In this document: piece after piece, positions 52,824-64,000 of the stretch | Position numbering within the stretch: the stretch's first letter is position 1 | Layout of the letters: each line of letters begins with the position of its first letter | Source: Baylisascaris procyonis | Lineage: Eukaryota > Nematoda > Chromadorea > Rhabditida > Ascarididae | Direction of reading: 5' to 3' | DNA length: 64,000 nucleotides | Assembly (NCBI GenBank): GCA_037389465.1 | Contig: JAZARR010000062.1 | Location: 27,407-91,406, forward strand | Notes under the pieces: model-generated | Databases searched by the model: none | Told to the model about the DNA's origin: nothing | The model's input: only the letters and a program-made list of their open reading frames with translations | Made by a program: the position numbers and the translations under genes

Positions 52824-53961
52824 CAGCCACAAAGCCCCTAAGCAAAAATCATTTCAAAATCAACCAACCAACTGAAACTGATAGAGGCAACGCAAATAAA
52901 TCGACAACTATCATATAAGGATAATTTTTAAAGAGTACAACTTTATGCGCCGTTGTCAATTTTTCTGCTTATAAATGATTTTTTTTTTCGAACTTAAATT
53001 TTAAAAAAAAATTCAAATTTTTCAACAAGATTGACTTCTGTAAAAATTTGCATTTCTTTTCTAATCTTCTCATTTTTTTATTCAAATATGTATAAATTCC
53101 AGTATCAATACTGCTATTTAATATTTGAATAATATTCCGTTGATGTATCGCTAAACTTTTATAATTATGCCGTGTTTATATCTAATAAAAACCATTGATG
53201 CGGAATATTCACTATTCTTTTGCACATATGTTTTTTATCGCAACGTAATGGAAATTATACGCGTCGCATCCCATTCTATTTCATTCGCTTTCCACCAACC
53301 AGTACCCTCCTTTCAGTACTTTTATACCCTTCCAGAAAAACCCTCTGAATTCCATCGACTCTCGTTAATCTATAATAAGAGATCTAAACGTACAGGATTG
53401 TAATCACTAGAAATGATATTCATATAATTAAAGATTACAAATTGATCAGCGATCACATCAATCTAGATCATAAAGTTTTATTTCAATTCGAATTTAATGA
53501 TAGTTTAATGAAAATAATTGATTTTAAAATTTGAAAGCAAGTTTATAGGTATATTATTGGTAAAAATTTCTCGAAGAGAATAGGTCACTTGAAGGAACTT
53601 ACTGTGCTAAAGAACTATAACGAGTTACTCTTAACTGTAATTAGCCCTTACCTGTTTACCCTTAATTGCAAGTAACTCTAACTTGAGTATATTTAAAGTT
53701 CTAGTGAGTCAATTCATAGAGAATATTATGAACGTATCTAATCGATGCTTATATTAACGATAAGTTTCTTTATGTTGTATTTTTGTAAATATGTTTTTAG
53801 CCATTTCCGGTTTATTTTTTTTAACGCTTTTTCGTTAATGATGAAGGAGATCTACATCCATTGGTTTGAATAAAGTATTTCAGAGAACCGAACGAACGAT
53901 ATCACTCTCATTGATAGGCTGCATCAAGATAAGCAATGCACCACACATCAATCTCGAATCA

Positions 53962-54021
53962 CTACCTGAGGTACATATGGACATGTAGTCACCTACCTGA
54001 GGTACATATGGACTTGTAGAT
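53962..54021. repeat. Two-copy repeat, 31-bp period
   Basis: CTACCTGAGGTACATATGGAC, give or take one base, occurs twice 31 bases apart, followed by ATGTAG and TTGTAG respectively. It is intergenic, and no further copies were noticed. Confidence -1.
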
Positions 54022-54701
54022 TGAACTAGAAATGAATTACTTCGAACTGATATCTAAATAGGGTAGAATGAACCTGAAATGAGTGCTCGAACTGAGTACA
54101 GGTAAACAGTTGATGAACCAAATCGACAGGTTCCGATTTTAAACGATGATTACCTGCATTATTCAATTGATAACAACGACAAAAATTTTTATTTCATCGA
54201 AAAGAAAATATTTAATTATATATTTGGACCTCTTCTTTTCTAAATTAAAAAAAAAACTGAAATTTTGGAAATTTCAAAAAAAAACTTCAAAAAATATCGA
54301 ACATAAATTGCATTGATATAATCCTGACTCCTAGAAACATAAGACATTCGCCATCAAATATGCATGTCCAAATAAGATGGGGGGGGGAGGGCGTCAGTAT
54401 ATCAGCTGTTGAACAACTGTGCCACAATATAGTCCACTTACCGTTCTAAAGTTATCGTTTCGAGAAATTTTTCGACTATAAAAGCGCAAAAACGAAAAAT
54501 TTTTCACCATAAAAGACAACACTCGGAGCGCAAAAGATGAAAAAATAATTTCCTTTTTGAAATAGTGTAATAATTGAATGAATAAACTACATTTAGAAAT
54601 ACCTATACAATGATATATAAAATTTTATAAATTATTATTTATTTTTAGCATTATAGTTTATTGTGTGACACATTACACAACGATGAGTGATGCAATGTTA
54701 G

Positions 54702-57700
54702 CGTTTCGATACGAAGCCAGCCAGCATTGCCCTCCCAATCGACGAACGCGTGATGCGTGTCTTTGAGACCGATCCTCGTTTGCGTCACTATCGTCTTTGT
54801 AAAATCGGTTTCCGTCGACATATACTATTTGTGTGTCCGGATAGAACGGATTGTATTGAGATTTGGTCATTGCATTCATTTATCCCGAATTCATGGCGGC
54901 AAATCGTTCGTTTCCCACTCATTGAACTCCTTTATGCCTCTTATACGTTAAGCCAAACCGAACCTTATATATATGCGTTGGTCGTTGCACTTTTTGTAAG
55001 TTTTTTTATAAGTTTTTGTAAGTTTTTTTTTCTTTTCAAACCGCTGTCTCACTTTAGAATAAACATCCCGCGTTATGTAGGTTATAGATTTTTGAAAATT
55101 TCAATTCAACTTTTCGAGCTTTAAAGTTTTTATTTGCGGTAATTTTTCATCACTGAGACAATTCGGCCGTTTATTCCTTTCACAGGTTGTTCCCCCCTCC
55201 CCTCCACCCTCTCCCATCACCCATAAAAAACTTATCTAGAAATTTTTTTTTTGTAATGACGCATTCTTCTATTTGCCAATTACGAAATTCTACTATTGCC
55301 AGTTTATAAAAAGATTGCGAAATTCCCGATGAAAAAAAAAAACGATACTCACATTGTACCCTTATCTATTAGTCAATTAAATTGGGAAACGAAATTGGTA
55401 TGCAAATGATAAGGTGTTAACACCTATTTAACATCTCAATAAATTTGCCCGATTCCCTGATTCAGGAATGTGATGTGCCTCGAATTTCTATACTTCAAAT
55501 AAACGTTGACGATGGCAGTGTATGTGCATTCGATTTGGATGGTGCATCCGGTGAAGAATTCGAGAATAAAGTATTCCTCGAGAATGTTCTTATTGGATGC
55601 GGTGATCAACAATTGTTCATGTACGATCGAAGTGTCGTAATGGGACCGATACCATTTTGGATTATTCATCTACTTGAGGCATGTTGCAGAAAATATCTTT
55701 CTAAGTTTTAAAAACATCACTATCGTATTTATTTGAATAAAAGCCCCCGTCGGTTTAATTCAAGAAGAGTTGTTTGAATTTAAGGTGTATATTTGAATAA
55801 ATATATATTTAAATAAATAAATTTTTTAATTTTTTTATTGGTAATAAATTTGAAGGATACGAAAACGTTTGTGATCGAGAGTGAAACGATTTGTGCCGAA
55901 GAAAATGACGAGCGTTGTAGTCGATTTCCAATCGTATTGGATGGCGATCAACGTAAAATACTCAAAATTCGTGATAACAATGAAGTGGTCATCTATAATG
56001 GTAATGAGAATATATGGAACGTTTATACGGCTTCATCGAAATCGTATATTAATGTAGGTCGTTTTTTTTTCGAGGCGGAAATTTAAAAAGCACATATTTG
56101 TGCGGATAATCGATAAAATAGAATTTTAATTTTTATAATGCTCTAATTGTTAAGTAATAAGCATTTTTTTTTTGTGAAAGCGCTGTACTAATCTTGATAT
56201 TAGTCATGAAAATTTATAAGATTCTATAAAATTTTCAATAAATATTTCCTCTAGAATAATTTAGCATCGCTCAAACTTGAGCATTTTTTTGCAACTTGCT
56301 CAAACTTAAACATTTTTACAGCCCTATTGATTTCTCATAAAAATTCCTCATTTTTTGTTTTATATATATGCAAAACAGCTGACGTGATGTGTTGAAGTGT
56401 TTTGGTGGCTCCAACGGTTTGCTTTATGGTATCTTTATTGATTGAATTTACAACGTGATACATTTTGGCGCATTATTTGTAACTAATATAAGTTCAACAT
56501 GTGCACCTTTTTGATATAGGTAACATACAAACCTCTTTTTGGCGCTGCTGACATTTGCGCCTTTTTACTAAATTAAATCAGTTAAATGTTTTGTTTTTTT
56601 TTGGAGTTAATGCACTCTTCGTGGACGATATCATTTGAAATTGATATTTCTTCATTCAGTATTATTCAATAGCTGTTAAATTTTATTTGAATTACCTATA
56701 AAGTCACATTTCAGTTACAATTTCATATCATAGCTGCGTGAGAAATTAAAAAAAAAAGAAAAGAAAAAAATTCGATTATTGCCTTTCAACGTTCATTTCC
56801 GGTCATCAATTATTTTCGGTAATATGAATTTGAATATTATAATTGATGATGTATTTGCAGTTGGGTGAATTGGCGGCTCATCGAGTAAGTGAAACCTACG
56901 GTCTAAGAGGTCATCGTTTGGGTGCTGTCGAATCGTTACTCAATATTTTCAGCGATGGAATAACATGTGTTGCGAAGGTCTCATGTTAATTTCATCTATA
57001 ATTGAGGAAGCGGAATATAGTTCATGATTGGAAGGGGAGGGAATAATAAGAGACAAGAGGGGAGGGTAGTGAGTGGTAGAAGAGGGGGGATAAAAATGTC
57101 ATCGTGGTTTCACCCATATTTCTTGATACTTTTTGTTCTAAACCTTAATAATCCTTCTTATAAATTTACAAAAAAAAATATAAAAATGTTCCGTTCAGTT
57201 AAATTTTTTTACCGAAATAATTTCTAAAATTACTTTATTTAAAATAATACAAATCAATAAAGTTTTTAGTTATATTAGATGGAAATTGTATAATTTCGTT
57301 CATTTTTTTATGTTATTTCATATTGATCACATTTGAAAAGCATCTAAATGATTTGTTTAATAATTTTCTGCTCAGAAACAATAAAATAAGGCTTATGAAA
57401 TTTGGAATGAATGGGGGGGGGGGGAGGTAGGTGCACGATTTGAAGGATACTTTAGCCAATCATAATATTTTTGAAATTGAATTTATTTTACAAGTTGAAT
57501 ATGATTGCATTACGTTTTACTATCGCCTTTAAAACGAGTTGAAAATATTTACAAGTAGTTGAATATGCTTGAAAATTGCATATTCTTAACTTCAAATGCA
57601 TTGCATTTCGCTTAGATTTCATTACGTTTTACTTAAATTGTAATTTTGCAAGTGATTAAGTTGTCAAAAAAAAAAACGAATATTTTTTTTGAGAAAAAAT

Positions 57701-59518
57701 TGTATAGGCAATTAGACGAATGAAAATATGAATATTTTCATCCCCACATTTTTTTTTTTTAAATTTAATATTAATTTAGTCAATATTTTTTTATTCTAAC
57801 AAAACAGCATTATAAATGCGCTTATCACAACAATCCTTTCGATAAATATTTTCATTTGTTTAGTTCTTTTTTTTTTCTTTCGATGAATTTTTATTAGTTT
57901 TAATAACTAATTAAACGTAATTTAATTGAAATTAAAGTTAGCAAATCAATATTCGTTTATAGGTATTTAAAAATGGAATACATTCATTTTATTGCATCGA
58001 AATCGATGACGATAATAGAAAATATTGTGTACGACCCGCATCGAGATGCCGCTTACCACAACATATTCAACTAAGATTTTACGCTGTAAGGAGAGTTTTC
58101 ATTTTATTTCAAATTTTCGTAAATATTATTCCTTAATTAACCCTAATTTGCATATCATATATTTATTTAAAGCTTCATTAAAGAAAAAAAATGTTAGATG
58201 GACAAATAGTGTGAGTAGATCTCAAGGATGGAGATCGTAGTGGAGTTCGGGTCTAACCTTAAGTGTTGAGGAGTCTACCAATTTGTTGCTTCGACCACCC
58301 ATCCCCTCTCTCTCTCTTCTAAATTGTATACCCCCCCCCCCTCTTAAAGCATTTATTTTCACTGTAATATTTATTTCAGGCTTGTACATCATCTCAATTC
58401 GCATTCATTAGCTCATGTGGTATCGCATTTGTACCGTTACGTCCATCGACATTGCAGCAGTTATCATTTCTAACATTACAATTACAACATTGTAAACTCA
58501 AAGATGGTATCTGGTCAGGTGGTATCTCCGAGCAACAAATTAAAGATATGTGTTCTTGTAAGTATCAATATGCCCTTGTATAGTTAACTATACGAACTTG
58601 CCATCCCTCACTCCGAGTCGATCGTTGACGGGTTGCCTCTCTCAACTTCATCCCAAATGGGCTCATAATTTGTGTGACCGTTGATTACCTTTTTTATATG
58701 ATGAGTTTAGTATGTAATATTAATGAATAAATATTTGATTGAACAATTAGAACGAGTTGCATGACATAACACAATTTGCATATCATTGAATATATTGGCT
58801 GATAAATGATTAAATGATATGAGTGAATGTCTTTATTTGCAATTATTGGCCAATTTGACGTGAAGCTGGCTGTCACTTTGCTATTGACAGCCGTATTCGT
58901 TGGGTCACTCTTAGGCAATTGCTCACTAACTCTATTTGTAGACCACCACTAATTAAGAGCATTCAAATTCTAAATGAGTTTTCCTCTGCGCAGAAAGTGA
59001 AAAATTCACTGATGAAAATGTTAGTAAATGATATTATGCGTCATTATAAAATTTTGACGAATATAATTGGATCCCAATTTATGCAAATTAAGAGGTTAAA
59101 ATCGATTCAACTATTGTGGAAATCTGGAGACCCAGATCTGTTCAAATATGCAAATTTATAGGCTCCAGTCTATCTAAATAATTTCAAGTTTCAAAGAAAA
59201 GGCTGCAAGAAATTACGCTTAATTAAGCAATAATTGGACATCTTCGATTAGGCAGCTATAGAATTGGACTCAACGGTGTCAGTGGACGTGGACGATCGGC
59301 CTAACATCGAGGTTAAACAAATAAGATTCAAAAGTAGATTCTCTTTGAAATATTAGTACAAGTAGATAAATCAGTTACAATAATTTAAATGTGGTTATTG
59401 AATGGAACAAAAAAAGAAAAGACGATACAACGATCGTCAATTGAATAGTGTTCAACTGTTAGAGGTGATAACTGATAAGAAAATCGATCAATTATCGATT
59501 ACATCCGATTTTGTTGCG
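54702..59518 (+). CDS. Unrecognised multi-exon gene (at least 427 codons), ends uncertain
   Basis: I do not recognise this protein. Exons: 54702-54995, 55466-55678, 55856-56053, 56861-56977, 57963-58085, 58380-58557, 59256-59311, 59417-59518. Phases agree throughout. The first listed exon starts behind a TTAG acceptor; its first ATG is at 54753, so either that ATG is the start or earlier exons exist to the left. The second intron seems to use a GC donor (GAG|GCATGT), since the nearest GT site would create a stop. The chain alternates short hydrophobic strands with charged turns (RHILFVCPDRTDCIEIW, DGSVCAFDLDGA, NNEVVIYNGNENIWNVY), as in beta-propeller proteins, though no clear WD or kelch consensus is visible. 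A final exon may lie at 60051-60149. The last acceptor at 59416 is weak. Coding nature is fairly sure, function unknown. Confidence -1.
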
Positions 59519-60050
59519 GTAATTTGGCATCAATTCGAAGTGATTCAAACGGTTTTCATTCGGTGCGAATGGTGCAAATATTTCACTTCAAGCTTCCAAA
59601 CAATGCAGCATTAAAAAATTTAGTGAACATTAATAAGTATTATTGAAATAAAAGGTGTACTTCAACATTTTAGAAACACCTCACCATATTTCAAGGTAAA
59701 AAAGGACCGTCAAGTAAGTCACATGTACCTTCATAGTGCAACACCCTTTCCGCTTCCTATAACCTTTTCCTTCGCACAAAAAACCTTACCTGTTAGATAA
59801 TTTTGTAGAGAAACCACACTGACACTCGGCTGGAATAAACACATGACCGCTTGATCGATCCGTTGCAACCGGTATATTCGATATTATAATTAAATGTATC
59901 GTTGATGGAATGCGGCTTAAGTGATTTTTGATGCCACTAAGTGAAAAAAATGTTGACACCCATCTGTCATTTATGTGTTGCGTTGTTTTTCAATATTATT
60001 TTGATGAAAATAGTTGTAACACAACGTGTTTTCCGAATATCGATGAACAG

Positions 60051-60149
60051 TTCCAAGTGAACACCGTAATACCTCAATTAGAACCCCTGGAGGTTAAAAG
60101 ACAATTAAAGAATACGGACGTAAGAGTAGATGCTAATTTATCCACATAG
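60051..60149 (+). CDS. Possible terminal exon of the preceding orphan gene
   Basis: After GATGAACAG an in-phase open stretch encodes FQVNTVIPQLEPLEVKRQ and continues to TAG. Phase 0 matches the donor at 59518. The polypyrimidine tract is poor and similarity is unknown, so this is a weak proposal for the 3' end of the gene. Confidence -1.
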   Translation, partial: FQVNTVIPQLEPLEVKRQLKNTDVRVDANLST

Positions 60150-63037
60150 ATCAAATTCTTTATTCTAACTTCCCACAAGTGATAGCAGTATTTTACGCCA
60201 AACCATCAAATTGCATTCATTTTCAATATTTACTCATATTTTTCAACAGTAACAGTTGGACAGAATGAACCAACATTCCCTCGGTTGAGATCACAAGTGA
60301 TGCAGACACGTAAGCATACATACACAGACAGACATGACCACATAACAGCGATTCAATGAAATTTGACCATTTGAAATCGAAGCTGAGAAATTAAATTAAA
60401 CCGTTGAGTAACAAAAATTCATTGAGAATCCGATAAGCTTTCTATATCAATACAAAAAAGGGCATAAAAAGTTTTGCAGTTTTATTCTTGCAAAGCTCTC
60501 GATAAAATCTGTGCTATGAATCAAAAAATGTAAACGACAATTTCGAGTTTCTAATCGATAAAAAGATATCTGTAAATTGTTAGAAAATCTTTTATATAAC
60601 CATCAACTAAAAATCCCTTTGAAAAAGCTGAAAAATATATAAAATATTGGATTTTATTGTGAAGAATCCTACCGGACAATCCGTATTGCTTGAATTAAGT
60701 TGCATTTCGCTAATTCGATAAAATACTTTCAATCTTTCAATTTTCCCTTAATTAAATTTTTTTTTCTTAATTAAATTAACTTAATTAATTAAATTTTCCC
60801 TTAATCTGAATCCTTAAAATTTAAAGGTATAAACTAGAGAAAATCTTTTGGAAAATCAGCCATTTCTTGCATTCAATCGTATGAGTTAGATTCATCAAGT
60901 CATAGTAATGATCACATTGTTGTTATAACGATATATAGCTGCAATATAAAATTCAAAATTCCCGCTCACACCATTTAAAACATTTCAACTGCGTTGAACT
61001 AATTTTCATTGAAAAATATTTCATCGTTGGGCAGTTAAACAATTCGTTACGGGAGTGATCGGTTATGGATTCGGCTCATTGAAAAATTGCCGATCGGACG
61101 TTCGTGATTGAATTTTCGCTACCGTATTCTGCTAATAATATTACGCATCGTTAGCATTAGCGATGTGAAAGTTGTGTTGAGATACTTTGGTGGTCTCCAG
61201 GTTCCTTGTAGATAATATTGGGTGATGTCATGCAGTAAGGTACCATTCATTCGTGGATGACATTTTAGAGGTTCATCCATATATACTAGGTTGTCAATAA
61301 ATATGGCCGCAGTCGGCAATTGGAATTGTGGCCATAAGTGATTTGGCCAAAATATTCTCTATATTAAACGCCAACATAGCGCCTATGAACGCAATTTGTT
61401 CCCATCTTTCGATGCATTGAGTTTCAACAACGTTCACTTTGAAAGGATTTTAGTTGTTTAGCGCTAATCGTTACGCGTAATAAACCATTACAAATTGAGG
61501 TTTTCTCTGAATATTTTATATCTAACCACCACTCTTTTATGGTACTATCTAATTTCTAATTTTATAGACGAAAAAATTTTGGTTAAAAAACGACGGTAAT
61601 ATTACCGAATATCCACGGTTTATAATTTAAAGTGATTGGTATTCACATACCCTCACGCTTGCTTGAAGTATCGAAGATCCTTGCATAGTGGTTTGTCGGG
61701 GTGATTTTGTTGTCTGCCGCATATCTAAATTATACTAAAACACTTCTACTGCTCATTTCCTGGAATTCAGGTTTTTTATATGCAAATGAGAGATCAAGTG
61801 TTGATGAACTTTATAGTTTGCGATCTGAACGAACCAGCTGGGTGGTTGTTATCCCACTGACGAATTTATTATGTTGAGCACGGTTCTTTCTAATCTACTC
61901 GTTTAGTGAGGTTAATCGACGCAAAGTTGTATTATTCGAGGCACACTCATCGAGGATTGGGCTTCCACGAATATGGATGCAACAGGGTTTGTAGATTCGT
62001 TATTTCCGGTTTTGTGCAGTTTTTTGATCCGGAAAGCTATGTTTCCGGATTACTTTATGTAGTCGATGGGTTGTTAAGTATGTACTTTAAAGCCGATGAA
62101 AGAATTCAAAGCAAAGCTCGCAATGAGGTTTAGTTCAAATCATTGTGGTCGTAAGTTTAAGATGGAATACATCGTTGAGGTACTTAAAAGGTTGAGGTAG
62201 CCAGAGTAGAAGTCGGGAAGTTCGTATCACATCTCTCTCCCCTCTTGGTTTCAGCAGTGGGAAACGTCCATCATTGAAGTACTGAAATTGCCATCTTTGA
62301 TTGCATTTTCGAATAATCTCACATGAAAGTATCGTCCAAATATCGTAAGGAGGGGAGGGGGAAACGAACTGACAGAGGGGTTCAAATCTTTCAATTTTTC
62401 AAAAATAATATATTCGACCCTACTTTGCTCAAAAATACCAATTGATGAATTTTAAGGTGATGTATGTGCTTGTGGGATTCTAAATTAGTCATTATAGTAA
62501 TTGAACTCTTCAAGTATAATCATTCAAAATCACATCTTATCACCGTTTGCAAATAGGATCGACTATAACGAATCGCCGAGATGGTTATGAATTCAAGGAT
62601 TTTAGCTTTAGGTCTAATACTTTCTTCGATGAACATATTCAAAGGGAAACTTTACTTTGCATTTATGCTCTTATTTAGTTGAACATTGCAATTTCTTTAA
62701 GGTCGCATAAGAATAGCATCAGAAGTTTCTTCACTTCGTTGCATAAAATCCTTACTAATTTGCAAATCAAGCAATATACTTTATTTGTTCGTATTGAAAT
62801 TTGGAGCTTTTATTTTCAAGAAGGCTAGAGGAGATGTTTTATTTAAGGGAAATTCATGTTTATTAAGGCTCCAGAATGGAGTTCATCATGTTGGTGTCTA
62901 TTTTTAGTGGATCTGACATTATAGTCTCAAGTATGGACGTAGTACATGAGATGTTTACGGTTTGTAACAGCTAAGTTAGGTGTGACGGAGGTCGAACTAC
63001 TCGAAATGCCTTGCGCTAACCTTTTTTTGTGTTTCAG
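60150..63037. other. Intergenic region left of RPS12
   Basis: About 2.9 kb with no exon I can support on either strand. It includes a TCTG-core dispersed repeat (60300-60333). The right part must contain the RPS12 promoter and probably its short first coding exon. Open frames near 61.1-61.3 (minus) and 61.9-62.1 kb (plus) show no splice context or family resemblance. Confidence -1.
60300..60333 (-). repeat. Dispersed repeat, CAGA/TCTG core (copy 5)
   Basis: GCAGACACGTAAGC, then CACAGACAGACATGACC, followed further on by a GAAATTTGACC-type word. It resembles the other copies in the minus orientation but is the most diverged. Confidence -1.
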
Positions 63038-64000
63038 AGATGAAGTGCAAATGCAGGGAGCCGCAGTGGTTGATGAAAAATTGGACGTGCAAGCGGCTTT
63101 GAAGCGAGCACTGAAATCGGCAATCGTTGTCGATGGACTCTCGAAGGGACTCCATGAAGCTGCGAAAGCCCTCGACAAGTTTGTACTTATTTCGTTAACT
63201 TTTTTTCTCCAACTCTTTTTAATCATTTTTTTTTTGGCACTGGATAAAATCAGGTGGCTTTATCCGTTTCAGTAGGTTTTTTTGCCGGATATGGTTAACC
63301 GAACAGTAACGAAAATGGTCATATTTCCGGAGAGCCTATTCGCTTCTAACCGAGCATATCGATTAATACGATAATTGAGTACTATCAACTGTTTATTTGA
63401 ATGAGGGCATAATTCCAAACGGTATCTTCGAAGATCTGCGCAGCAATAAAGTAAAGTGGAGATGTAACGTCGCAGATAAATTAAGGGGAAATGCAAAAAA
63501 GACGTTTAAAAGTGATCCTTGAAGATGCTATTGCCTACCAAATTTTGAAATGAAATATTCTTCCGTTGTTGAAAACTAAGAATTAGTGTTGCGCGCATAT
63601 TTGAGCCTTTGAACCTTAACATAGACATTTGCGCCAAATTGAGAAAAGCATTCATTCGTCATTTTAGTCCTCGAAGGAAATATAATTTAGTTTTGCGATA
63701 CGTAATTTTGGCTAAATTTAATGAAAGGAGAGTTGTATATTTTAGTCCTAGGTCATGTTATTTGCCGTTTAATAATATTCTGCGCCCTCAGTTGATGTGC
63801 TTATTGTGATGGAATAACCATGGGTGTTTAATATCGCTATGATATTTGAAGTTTTTTTTTTGTTCATTAAAGATTTGCATAGGTATAGAAGTGAATTTAA
63901 TTGCATCATTTTATTGCAAGTTTAGGCGACAGGCGTATTTTTGTGTGCTCGCCGAGAACTGCGATGAGCCGATGTATACGAAGTTGGTAGAGGCATTATG
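63038..64000 (+). CDS. RPS12: 40S ribosomal protein S12 (partial, runs off right edge)
   Basis: Exon 63038-63178 begins behind TTTGTGTTTCAG and encodes DEVQMQG, then [20 protein letters not shown], then the family motif [14 protein letters not shown] donor after GACAA pairs with the acceptor at 63924-63925, restoring AAG CGA CAG (KRQ). The second exon, 63926-64000, encodes the hallmark [20 protein letters not shown] and is cut by the window end. RPS12 is a small-subunit protein near the 40S beak and a member of the L7Ae/L30e fold family. The start is unresolved: phase predicts a tiny upstream exon supplying Met and most of one codon, or translation from the in-frame ATG at 63050. Identification is very secure. 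Confidence -1.

Larger units (their letters stand above)
49151..54701. other. Long intergenic region upstream of KLHL18
   Basis: About 5.5 kb between KLHL18 and the plus-strand orphan gene further right. It holds the promoter of KLHL18, the 1.56 kb minisatellite, a poly-C tract near 50940, and a 31-bp-spaced duplication near 53962. Open frames near 49.7, 50.0 and 53.2 kb lack splice signals or recognisable domains and are probably chance. Undetected 5' exons of the next gene could lie in its right part. Confidence -1.

Noticed and set aside
58919..59161. 80-codon plus-strand frame within the orphan gene region
   Set aside because: No acceptor gives the phase needed after 58557; the exon at 59256 fits directly.

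Overview
This window reads as nuclear DNA of a small, AT-rich metazoan genome, most likely a nematode. Every gene is split into short exons with GT..AG introns. Several first exons sit directly behind strong 3' splice acceptors, as expected for spliced-leader trans-splicing. The ribosomal protein S12 at the right edge looks nematode-like. All gene models below were assembled by hand from splice signals and codon phase. Species is not determinable; a parasitic (for example spirurid) nematode is only a guess.

Layout, left to right. (1) About 357-23787, minus strand: one very large multi-exon gene for an unrecognised coiled-coil and low-complexity charged protein (at least 1448 codons joined in phase), running off the left edge. 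(2) 23.8-26.5 kb: a divergent intergenic region holding a perfect octamer-type palindrome and a dispersed repeat. (3) 26531-32020, plus: an 8-exon orphan gene (309 aa). (4) 32724-39213, plus: a compact protein disulfide isomerase with a signal peptide, b' and a' thioredoxin folds only, a CTAC active site, a long lysine/glutamate tail and a terminal KDEL. (5) 41841-49148, minus, convergent with the PDI gene: a complete 11-exon KLHL18-type BTB-BACK-Kelch gene (582 aa). (6) 49.1-54.7 kb: mostly non-coding, with a 1.56 kb GC-richer minisatellite built from interleaved 26 and 21 bp units. (7) About 54702-59518, possibly to 60149, plus: an unrecognised multi-exon gene. (8) 60.1-63.0 kb: no supported gene. 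(9) 63038-64000, plus: the first two recognisable coding exons of RPS12, cut by the window edge.

The genes do not form an obvious pathway. KLHL18 is a substrate adaptor for CUL3 ubiquitin ligase, the PDI acts in ER protein folding, and RPS12 is part of the small ribosomal subunit. The non-coding DNA is rich in (AT)n microsatellites, long poly-C/poly-G runs, tandem repeats and a dispersed repeat with a TCTG core. The best candidates for something new are the reduced PDI, the two-length minisatellite and the three orphan proteins.
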